Under the pieces are notes generated by a model. It searched no databases. It saw nothing but the letters and a program-made list of their open reading frames with translations, and was not told the origin of the DNA. Below, one piece after another: positions 13,597 to 20,114 of a stretch of DNA of 20,790 nucleotides. Source of the stretch: GCA-2737595 sp037138535 (GTDB taxonomy: Bacteria; Actinomycetota; Actinomycetes; Nanopelagicales; Nanopelagicaceae). Numbering within the stretch: position 1 is the stretch's first letter; every line of letters begins with the position of its first letter. A program made the position numbers and the translations under genes. Where the stretch lies: the NCBI GenBank assembly GCA_037138535.1, contig JBAXIG010000025.1, positions 1 to 20,790 of the forward strand. The letters are read 5' to 3'.

Positions 13597-14577
13597 CTCT
13601 TTACTCCAGCAACTTTCATAATTCCCGGAATTTGTCTCTAGATCAATCTGTAAATCAAGAACTCAAGGTTTCTATGAAACTCTTTTGGTGAACTTAGGCA
13701 ATTTTTAGTCAGCGTTATCACAAGTGATATTTTAAGAACAGAGCATGAGGAATAGTAATTATAATAAAATTCTTCTAAACTCAGGTATGGACTTTTCAGT
13801 TTTTGAGAGTGAAGGCTGGCCCTGGTGGTCAAGCCCTTTTAATGGCCAAAGCCGGCGGTTGTCTAATTTTTATGTCATAGGTGCGCACTTGCGCCCAAAG
13901 TTTGCAATTGAGACTGGCACTTTTGTGGGCACTTCCACTCACCTATTTTCTGGCTTGGGCGTGGTGAAAACTTTCTCAATAGAAATTGTTGAAAAGTACG
14001 CCTTGATTGCCCGCAATCGCTGTAAAAAATTAATAGATCAAGGTCGCCTTGAGATAATTTTAGGATCATCAGTAGATCACATTGCACAAATACTTGAAGG
14101 AATCTCAAAAGACCAACCGGTGATAGCTTATTTGGACGCACATTGGCATGATTATCTACCCACCACACAGGAACTTATTGCTCTCATCCAATGGGGAGGA
14201 CCATTCGTTGCAGTTATCGATGATTTTCAGATTCCTGATTTTCCAGGTTATGGTTTTGATACTTATGCTGGTACAACTGTTGGTCCGGAAACGATTCCGG
14301 TACATGCTGATATTTCTCTATGGATGCCCAGCGAGAGCCAGGAGTATGAGACTGGAGCCTTACGCGGCACCGGATATGTATTTTCAAAGAGTGCGTTAGA
14401 GCTTATTCCTCCCGAAGTCCTCAATGACCTTAAATTAAGAGAACACAAATTATAAGGAGTTTGCCTATTGGCGAACGCCTCTGTTGCCTATGTTTTGTTC
14501 AGGATTTAGGTCGAATCAACGTTTAAACTCACTTAATTGCATTGTCAACTGGTTTAAAAAGCGTAAAAAGAAAACTC
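13597..14577. other. AT-rich inserted segment downstream of tRNA-Ala
   Basis: From the tRNA end to the pmt stop codon, base composition falls sharply. For example, 13681-13740 has 19 G/C of 60, while 13441-13500 has 37 of 60. It carries a single gene. The 148-nt left flank and 122-nt right flank hold no coding sequence, and TTGCCTAT occurs twice in the right flank (14461-14468, 14484-14491). No integrase, IS or clear att repeat is visible. Confidence 0.55.
13745..14455 (+). CDS. class I SAM-dependent methyltransferase-like protein
   Basis: 236 residues. KFAIETGTFVGTSTHLFSGLG (52-72) matches the glycine-containing motif I loop of Rossmann methyltransferases, with Glu56 before it. FSIEIVEKY (77-85) is the second strand with its acidic residue. 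VIAYLDAHWHDYLPTTQEL (126-144) and VAVIDDFQIPDFPGYG (155-170) follow, the latter with paired Asp that in related proteins binds metal or substrate. Such proteins are often found in surface-polysaccharide or natural-product clusters, but no partner gene is here. Base use is AT-rich and codon choice (aat, ata, tta) is unlike the neighbours, so it was probably acquired. The start is ATG 13745 with a weak upstream AGAACAGAG; TATTTT at 13728-13733 could be a -10. Substrate unknown. Confidence 0.75.
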   Translation: MRNSNYNKILLNSGMDFSVFESEGWPWWSSPFNGQSRRLSNFYVIGAHLRPKFAIETGTFVGTSTHLFSGLGVVKTFSIEIVEKYALIARNRCKKLIDQGRLEIILGSSVDHIAQILEGISKDQPVIAYLDAHWHDYLPTTQELIALIQWGGPFVAVIDDFQIPDFPGYGFDTYAGTTVGPETIPVHADISLWMPSESQEYETGALRGTGYVFSKSALELIPPEVLNDLKLREHKL

Positions 14578-15900
14578 TTAAATCCAACTTCTGAACCACA
14601 TACGGGCGTGCCACTGATCGTATGGAAGTGGTTGCGCATCCAAAATGGGCAAGAAGTAGATGAAATTCACTACGACGGCGATGACGAAAAGCGCAGAAAG
14701 AATTTGTCCAAGCGCATATTTCTGGCTTCGCATGATGGCATAGACCACCAGCAAAACCAACCAAGGCGAAAGTGCGACCGCGTAGAAGAAGAAAATAGTG
14801 CGCTGGCCTACGAAAAGCCAAGGAATCATTCCAGCTGCAAGTGCTAGTAGTAGAGGTGCTACTCGCTCATCTTGCTTGATGAGAAATCTATAGAGGGCAT
14901 AAACAATTGCAGCAATTGCGCCCCACCAGAGGACGGGCGTTCCAATAGCCAAGATGGCATCGGAACATGTGCCAGTTTGACACGTGCCCACTGGTGATTT
15001 TGGTGAAGAGTAGTAGAAAGCCGTAGGTCGTTTAAGAAACAACCACGTCCAGGCTTCTGCCATATATGGATGCGGAGAGTGAAGACCCACGTGGAAGTGA
15101 ATTATTTCGACGTGATAGTGAATAAAACTTCTCATAGTGCCTAGGAGCGATGTTGAGTTACTCCAAAATCGATCGTAACCAATCTTTGAAGCAAACCATC
15201 CCCACCAAGTAAGGATGTATACCGCAATAGAAATCAAGGGGAGAGTAATCCTGGTGGCAATTAACTTAAGGGTGGCGCCTTCGCGGAAAGAACGTAGCAA
15301 CATCCAGCCAACAAAGGCAGCTACGAAGTAACCACCGCTCCATTTTGTTGCGGTAGCAAGCCCAAGTACCGCGAATACAAGTGCGTAATTCAGATCGACA
15401 TGTTTTGTAGGTCGAATCATGAGGTAGAAAGCGAGGATGAACCAGAAGACTAGAACTGAATCTAGTAATGAGGTGCGACTATGTACGAATGCTAGGGCGT
15501 CGACGGCATAGAGCAATGTTGCGAGGGTGGCCGCGCTCTCACTTCGAAAGAGCCAGTAGGCAGTTCGCCCTACAAGGAATATCGAAAGAATGCCTAAGAA
15601 GGCAACGGCAATGCGCCAACCAAATGGTGTATCGCCAAAGATATGAATTCCCAGCGCAATGACCCATTTTCCGAGTGGTGGGTGAACTACAAAAATGCCT
15701 TTACCCGCATCGGCCTCAACCCCATATTTCAGAAATTGCTGGGCCCCTTTCACGTAGTAGAGCTCATCAAAGATGAAGTTATTTGGACGGCCGAGATGAG
15801 CGAGGCGCACGTAGGCACCTAAGAGCAGAATTCCGGCCTGGAGACCCCGTTGAAGCGAGCGGCGATGAAGGCGCTCAAGCAGGGCGTATTGGGCCAACAT
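14578..15900 (-). CDS. pmt: dolichyl-phosphate-mannose-protein mannosyltransferase (GT39)
   Basis: 440 residues. The acidic catalytic pair is in NNFIFDELYYV (Asp45-Glu46), followed by FVVHPPLGKWVIALG (69-83), a hallmark of the family. About ten membrane segments follow. HSPHPY in the loop and the C-terminus ending WHARMWFRSWI are typical, so the gene is complete at its 3' end despite the AT-rich DNA beyond. The enzyme transfers mannose from polyprenyl-phosphate-mannose to Ser/Thr of proteins exported by Sec. It is about 70-80 residues shorter than the mycobacterial homologue, mostly at the N-terminus. It is divergent from rsmI across only 34 bp, as in Mycobacterium. TAGGGT lies exactly 6 nt before its ATG. 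Confidence 0.92.
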   Translation of the reverse strand: MLAQYALLERLHRRSLQRGLQAGILLLGAYVRLAHLGRPNNFIFDELYYVKGAQQFLKYGVEADAGKGIFVVHPPLGKWVIALGIHIFGDTPFGWRIAVAFLGILSIFLVGRTAYWLFRSESAATLATLLYAVDALAFVHSRTSLLDSVLVFWFILAFYLMIRPTKHVDLNYALVFAVLGLATATKWSGGYFVAAFVGWMLLRSFREGATLKLIATRITLPLISIAVYILTWWGWFASKIGYDRFWSNSTSLLGTMRSFIHYHVEIIHFHVGLHSPHPYMAEAWTWLFLKRPTAFYYSSPKSPVGTCQTGTCSDAILAIGTPVLWWGAIAAIVYALYRFLIKQDERVAPLLLALAAGMIPWLFVGQRTIFFFYAVALSPWLVLLVVYAIMRSQKYALGQILSALFVIAVVVNFIYFLPILDAQPLPYDQWHARMWFRSWI

Positions 15901-15912
15901 GGGGAAACCCTA
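15901..15912 (-). promoter_or_regulatory. putative leaderless -10 of pmt
   Basis: On the minus strand TAGGGT (15907-15912) is followed by TTCCCC and then the ATG at 15900. The 34-bp gap to rsmI must hold promoters for both genes, so their elements overlap. Confidence 0.45.
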
Positions 15913-15934
15913 TCTGGCGTGAGAAAGTACTCGT

Positions 15935-16777
15935 ATGAATGGTGTCCTCTGGGTCGCGGCAACTCCGATCGGAAATGCGCAGGATGCATCCCTTCGATTG
16001 CTCTCAGTGTTCGAGAACGCTGATCTGATCGCGGCGGAAGACACTCGAAAAGCCAAGTTCCTGATGAAGGCCCTCGGTATTTCTCCGAAGGCAAAGGTCA
16101 TTTCATTTTTCGCGGCAAATGAGGAATCTCGCGTGCGCGAAATGTTAGATGCAGTTATAAGTGGATCTCATGTCCTGATGATCACTGATGCTGGAATGCC
16201 GGGAGTGAGTGATCCCGGATACTCCCTTATCAGTGGTGCTATAGCCCGCGGGATTACTCCAATAGTCCTTCCAGGTCCAAGTGCCGTAACGACAGCTCTT
16301 GCGCAATCGGGATTACCCATGGAACGTTTTATTTTTGATGGTTTTATCCCGCGAACTGACGGTGCTCGCCGGGATTATTTCAAAGGAATCGCTCACGAAG
16401 AGCGCACGGTCGTACTCTTCGAAAGCCCAAGGCGTTTGGCATCTTCTTTGTCTGTTGCTGCTGAAGTGCTGGGGGCAGATCGACTTGGTGCGATTTGCCG
16501 TGAGATGACAAAGACTTACGAAGAGACAATTCACGGAACCATTGTGGAATTATCGGAGTGGGCAAGTACTCACGAAGTCTTAGGCGAAATCACCATAGTG
16601 ATTGCGCCCGCGCCTACTGCATCGCGGCCAACCAACGAACATATTCTTGCGCAAGCGCAGCGGTTGATTTCACTAGGGATGGGCAAGCGAGAGGCCACCG
16701 CCGAGTTGGCCCAGGAGTATGGGATACCCAAGCGCGATATTTACGACCTGCTCATTGCCACTTCCAAGGCAGACTAG
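15935..16777 (+). CDS. rsmI: 16S rRNA (cytidine(1402)-2'-O)-methyltransferase
   Basis: 280 residues. RsmI 2'-O-methylates C1402 of 16S rRNA in the decoding centre. The tetrapyrrole-methylase fold is evident: LWVAATPIGN (5-14), AAEDTRKAKFLMK (33-45), LMITDAGMPGVSDPGY (81-96, SAM-binding glycine motif), VLPGPSAVTTALAQSGLP (111-128), DGFIPR, and LFESPRRL with the Glu/Arg pair. The C-terminal region (GMGKREATAELAQEYGIPKRDIYDLL) is the helical tail typical of the family. The ATG at 15935 is preceded by a weak GAGAAAG and no clear TANNNT. The TAG stop at 16775-16777 forms the start of the metG -10. Confidence 0.95.
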   Translation: MNGVLWVAATPIGNAQDASLRLLSVFENADLIAAEDTRKAKFLMKALGISPKAKVISFFAANEESRVREMLDAVISGSHVLMITDAGMPGVSDPGYSLISGAIARGITPIVLPGPSAVTTALAQSGLPMERFIFDGFIPRTDGARRDYFKGIAHEERTVVLFESPRRLASSLSVAAEVLGADRLGAICREMTKTYEETIHGTIVELSEWASTHEVLGEITIVIAPAPTASRPTNEHILAQAQRLISLGMGKREATAELAQEYGIPKRDIYDLLIATSKAD

Positions 16778-16787
16778 ACTTCTCCTC
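16775..16787 (+). promoter_or_regulatory. putative leaderless -10 of metG, overlapping the rsmI stop
   Basis: TAGACT (16775-16780) includes the rsmI stop codon TAG as its first half and lies 7 nt before the GTG start of metG. No ribosome-binding sequence is between them. The best -35-like element (TTGCCA, 16755-16760) has a short 14-nt spacer. Confidence 0.45.
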
Positions 16788-18350
16788 GTGTCGAAGACCT
16801 TTTATCTCACTACCCCGATCTATTACGTAAACGATGCACCGCACCTGGGGCATGCGTATACGACGATCGCCGGAGATGTGCTTACCCGCTGGCATCGCCA
16901 ACGCGGGGAATCGGTCTGGTATCTGACTGGTACGGATGAACATGGTCAGAAAGTCATGCGCACCGCCGAGGCACACGGAGTGCCGCCGCAAGAGTGGACC
17001 GATCGCCTGGTGGAAGATGCCTGGAAACCACTCTGGAAACACCTCAATATTGCCAACGACGATTTTATTAGGACGACATCTGAACGCCACATGACTCGTG
17101 TTCAACGTTTTCTTGAAAAACTCAAAGAGAGCGGATACATCTACGAAGGCGAATACGACGGTCTCTATTGCGTCGGTTGCGAAGAGTTCAAATTACCGGG
17201 CGATATCTTGGAAAAAGATGGCGAGAAGACCTGCCCTACACACTCGCGCGCTTTAGAAGAAGTCGCCGAGACAAATTGGTTCTTCAAACTAAGTGCTTTT
17301 GCCACACCTTTACTCGAGCGTTATCAGCAGCACCCAGAAACGTGTGAGCCCGCATCTGCGCGCAACGAAGTGATTTCATTTCTTTCTGGTGACGTCGTTG
17401 ATCTCTCAATTTCTCGTTCATCTTTTAACTGGGGGATTCCCGTCTCTTGGGATCCCGGGCAAGTGGTGTATGTCTGGTTCGATGCGCTACTGAATTATGC
17501 GACTGCCGTTGGTCTTGGAGATGATCTAGCAAGTGAGGGTGGCAAGAAGTTTGCTGATACCTGGCCGGCCAGCGTTCACTTAGTAGGTAAAGACATTTTG
17601 CGCTTCCATGCAGTTATTTGGCCAGCAATGTTGATGGCCGCAGGGCTACCTCTTCCGGAGAAGGTTTTCGCACATGGCTGGCTCTTGGTAGGTGGAGAGA
17701 AGATGAGCAAATCTAAGCTCACCGGAATTGCCCCCTCCGATATCACTTCACACTTTGGTGTTGACGCATATCGCTATTACTTCATGCGGGCGATTTCCTT
17801 TGGCTCAGACGGATCTTTCTCCTGGGAAGATATTTCAGCGCGCTATACAAGTGAGTTAGCGAACGATTTTGGTAACCTCGCCTCGCGCACGATTGCCATG
17901 ATCGAGAAGTACTGCGATGCCAAGGTGCCCGCGGTAGCGGACGAGCCACTTCTCAGTGGCGCGCTTGCCGACGCGGTAAGGGTCGCGGATGAAAAAATGT
18001 GTGCACTTGATTTTCAAGGTGGCTTAGTAGCCGTCATGGATTTCTGCAAGCGAGTGAACGGCTATGTCACTGAGCAGGCGCCATGGGTGTTGGCTAAAGA
18101 CGACACTCAGCGCGCTGAGTTGGATCGAGTTCTTTACGCCACCGCTGAGAGTCTTCGTGCCTTGGCAATCTTGCTTCACGCCACGATGCCAGAGACGACC
18201 GAGAAACTCTGGGAGTCTCTAGGGGCACATCAATCGATCGGCGCATTGGGAGATCAGCGCATCGCCTCCGCGGGGTTGTGGGGCGGACTCCCTGCAGGGA
18301 CACATGTCGTCAAAGGCGAGGTGCTCTTCCCTCGCTTGCCCGAGGAGTAG
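16788..18350 (+). CDS. metG: methionyl-tRNA synthetase
   Basis: 520 residues from GTG at 16788; an earlier in-frame ATG (16719) lies inside rsmI and would add residues foreign to the family. The start VSKTFYLTTPIYYVNDAPHLGHAY carries the HLGH signature (class I synthetase). LTGTDEHGQK follows, then a connective domain with one zinc-type cluster (YCVGC and CPTH), and DALLNYATA. VGKDILRFHAVIWPAMLMAAG and HGWLLVGGEKMSKSK hold the KMSKS loop. The helical anticodon-binding domain includes NDFGNLASRTIAM and NGYVTEQAPWVLAKD. There is no C-terminal tRNA-binding (Arc1p-like) domain, as in other actinobacterial MetG. Its last codons (GAGGAG) double as the ribosome-binding site of tatD. Confidence 0.97.
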   Translation: MSKTFYLTTPIYYVNDAPHLGHAYTTIAGDVLTRWHRQRGESVWYLTGTDEHGQKVMRTAEAHGVPPQEWTDRLVEDAWKPLWKHLNIANDDFIRTTSERHMTRVQRFLEKLKESGYIYEGEYDGLYCVGCEEFKLPGDILEKDGEKTCPTHSRALEEVAETNWFFKLSAFATPLLERYQQHPETCEPASARNEVISFLSGDVVDLSISRSSFNWGIPVSWDPGQVVYVWFDALLNYATAVGLGDDLASEGGKKFADTWPASVHLVGKDILRFHAVIWPAMLMAAGLPLPEKVFAHGWLLVGGEKMSKSKLTGIAPSDITSHFGVDAYRYYFMRAISFGSDGSFSWEDISARYTSELANDFGNLASRTIAMIEKYCDAKVPAVADEPLLSGALADAVRVADEKMCALDFQGGLVAVMDFCKRVNGYVTEQAPWVLAKDDTQRAELDRVLYATAESLRALAILLHATMPETTEKLWESLGAHQSIGALGDQRIASAGLWGGLPAGTHVVKGEVLFPRLPEE

Positions 18351-18356
18351 TCGGTC

Positions 18357-19214
18357 GTGGCTGATCGCCATTCGTTGGAGAGCTCAGAAGTAGAGTTGCC
18401 GCCAGATCCGCTGCCGCTCGCCATTCCCACCGTGGATGCCCACTGCCACCTCGACATTTTTACCGGGGGTGGCCCCGGGGGTGCCGGCGTTCGCGCTGTG
18501 CTTGATCGGGCCAAAGCGGTCGGCATCGATCGCATTGTCCAAGTGGGCTGTGATGTCGAGTCTTCGCGATACTCGGTGGAGTGCGCCAACGCCTTCCCCG
18601 GCGAAGTGGTGGCCGCTATTGCCCTCCATCCCAATGATGCCCCGCGGCTGCCAGATCTCGAAGGTGCGTTGTCGGAGATTGAGGAAATGGCCAAGAATCC
18701 GCGGGTGCGCGCTATCGGAGAGACTGGCCTAGATCACTTTCGCACTCCTCCAGAGAAGCGCGATGTCCAGGAGTACAGCTTCCGCCGGCATATCGCACTT
18801 GCTAAGAAACTTGGCAAGACTCTCATGATTCACGATCGCGAAGCGCACGACGATGTACTCCGTGTGCTCGAGGAAGAAGGTGCGCCGGAGCACGTGGTCT
18901 TCCACTGCTTCTCGGGAGATGCTGTCATGGCGCAAGTGTGTGCGGCGCGCGGATATGTACTTTCCTTTGCCGGAACTTTAACTTTTAAGAATGCTCCGCA
19001 ATTGCGTGAAGCACTTGCACTTATTCCTGCTGATCAATTCTTAGTAGAAACAGATGCACCTTTCTTAACTCCGGTGCCTTACCGTGGAAGACCAAATGCG
19101 CCGTACCTCATTCCACATACCGTGAGGCTGATGGCAGAAATTCGCGGCGTGAGCGAAGAGGAAATTGCTCGTGTGACAAGTGCCACTGCCGAGCGCCTAT
19201 TTGGCCCTTTCTGA
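18357..19214 (+). CDS. tatD: TatD-family metal-dependent hydrolase (DNase)
   Basis: 285 residues from GTG, 9 nt after GAGGAG at the end of metG. The TIM-barrel metal ligands are all visible: DAHCHLD (His29, His31), AIGETGLDHF (Glu122), LMIHDREAHDD (His159), VVFHCFSG (His183) and LVETDAPFLTPVPYRG (Asp233). An N-terminal extension of about 24 residues, rich in Glu and Pro, precedes the barrel, as in other actinobacteria. TatD proteins are 3'-5' exonucleases acting on DNA, linked to repair and DNA turnover. The metG-tatD-rpfB-ksgA order is conserved across actinobacteria, and translation is probably coupled to metG. Confidence 0.93.
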   Translation: MADRHSLESSEVELPPDPLPLAIPTVDAHCHLDIFTGGGPGGAGVRAVLDRAKAVGIDRIVQVGCDVESSRYSVECANAFPGEVVAAIALHPNDAPRLPDLEGALSEIEEMAKNPRVRAIGETGLDHFRTPPEKRDVQEYSFRRHIALAKKLGKTLMIHDREAHDDVLRVLEEEGAPEHVVFHCFSGDAVMAQVCAARGYVLSFAGTLTFKNAPQLREALALIPADQFLVETDAPFLTPVPYRGRPNAPYLIPHTVRLMAEIRGVSEEEIARVTSATAERLFGPF

Positions 19215-19292
19215 CCGATTAGCCCTGAAAATCACCTAGATTCACAGGAAGTCTAAGCGTGGTGTGGTTCGCGTAGAGGTAAAAAACCTGGC

Positions 19293-19304
19293 TAGGTTGG
19301 AAGC
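19293..19304 (+). promoter_or_regulatory. putative -10 of the rpf-type gene
   Basis: TAGGTT (19293-19298) lies exactly 6 nt before the ATG at 19305. The six bases between (ggaagc) could also serve weakly as a ribosome-binding site, so the leaderless reading is not unique here. AGGT and ACCT flank an A-run at 19277-19289 just upstream. Confidence 0.4.
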
Positions 19305-20105
19305 ATGTTCGCGAAGAGAAATCTGCGCGCAGCGCTTATGGCGCCGCTGCTGGTAAGCCTCATCTTGGGGAGTGTAGAGAGTGCGCTCGCGTCAAATACG
19401 TCAACGAGTAGAACCACGATTCGCGATGCCGTTGTTTCCACTCGCATTACGGCACATCAAGTGACCTTCAAAGTTGACGGAAGTACGCGTCAACTTTCTA
19501 CTAACGCGCGCACTGTTGGAGAAGCGATGAAGGAAGCACTAGTCACCCTCGGTCCATTGGATCTTGTGAGTACACCATTGGCCGCTTCGATAAAGCAGAA
19601 TCTTCAAGTACGGGTCACTCGTATCAAGGTGACGCATACGATCAAGAAGTCCAAGATTGCGATTCCGGTCGAAAAGATTAAGAATGCAAAAATGCTGGTG
19701 GGTAAAACCATCATCAAGGCAAAGGGTGCACCGGGCTTGAAAGAGGTGGATGCGGTGACTACCTATGCCGATGGGAAAGTGTCCTCGGTGGAGATCAAAC
19801 GAAGCACCATACTCACTGCCCCGGTCACCAAGGTGGTTGTGGTGGGTACCCGCCCACGGACAGTTGACGAGCTCAACTGGCGGGCGGTAGCCAACTGCGA
19901 ATCTCACGGAAATCCGCGCTCTAGCGACTCCAAGTACGGGTATTACGGGATGTATCAATTCAGCCTCACTGCTTGGAAGACTGCAGGCGGCACCGGCAAT
20001 CCCATGGACGCCTCAGCGGCTGAACAGACCATGAGGGCAAAGCGGCTCTATAAGATCCGTGGAGCGGGCGCCTGGCCGTACTGTGGGCGCTTCTTCTATC
20101 GCTAA
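19305..20105 (+). CDS. rpfB: RpfB-like resuscitation-promoting factor (DUF348-G5-transglycosylase)
   Basis: 266 residues. A signal peptide covers residues 1-29 (LMAPLLVSLILGSVESALAS; no lipobox Cys). Then come one DUF348-type beta domain (about 45-100, QVTFKVDGSTRQLSTNARTVGEAM), a G5 domain (about 100-182, containing VGKTIIKAKGAPG and VVVVGTRP), and the catalytic Rpf domain (190-266). In that domain Glu199 of ANCESHGNP is the expected acid, Cys198 and Cys260 can form the conserved disulfide, and YYGMYQFSLTAWKTAGG is the substrate groove. Rpf proteins cleave peptidoglycan and stimulate growth from dormancy. Mycobacterial RpfB has three DUF348 copies; only one is here. The stop TAA at 20103-20105 begins the next gene's -10. 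Confidence 0.92.
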   Translation: MFAKRNLRAALMAPLLVSLILGSVESALASNTSTSRTTIRDAVVSTRITAHQVTFKVDGSTRQLSTNARTVGEAMKEALVTLGPLDLVSTPLAASIKQNLQVRVTRIKVTHTIKKSKIAIPVEKIKNAKMLVGKTIIKAKGAPGLKEVDAVTTYADGKVSSVEIKRSTILTAPVTKVVVVGTRPRTVDELNWRAVANCESHGNPRSSDSKYGYYGMYQFSLTAWKTAGGTGNPMDASAAEQTMRAKRLYKIRGAGAWPYCGRFFYR

Positions 20106-20114
20106 CCTGCTCCT
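20103..20114 (+). promoter_or_regulatory. putative leaderless -10 of rsmA, overlapping the rpf stop
   Basis: TAACCT (20103-20108) includes the rpf stop codon TAA and is followed by 6 nt and the GTG of rsmA at 20115. No ribosome-binding sequence is visible between them. Confidence 0.45.

Noticed and set aside
14470..14500. Hairpin GGCG-AA-CGCC and following T-rich DNA as a terminator of the methyltransferase gene
   Set aside because: The stem is only 3-4 bp with a tiny loop, and the T-run is interrupted and distant, so it does not meet a reasonable standard.
13580..14520. att-site duplication of the tRNA-Ala 3' end flanking the AT-rich segment
   Set aside because: The only resemblance on the right side is a 7-bp TCGAATC within 14510-14520. 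That is too short, and no integrase is present.
16719..16787. Upstream ATG at 16719 as the start of metG
   Set aside because: It lies inside rsmI and adds 23 residues absent from the family; the synthetase homology begins at the GTG at 16788.
19215..19304. Possible ydaO-type cyclic-di-AMP riboswitch before the rpf gene
   Set aside because: Such riboswitches precede some actinobacterial rpf genes, but only 90 nt separate tatD from rpf. I see none of the expected conserved helices, and a -10-like hexamer lies right before the start codon.
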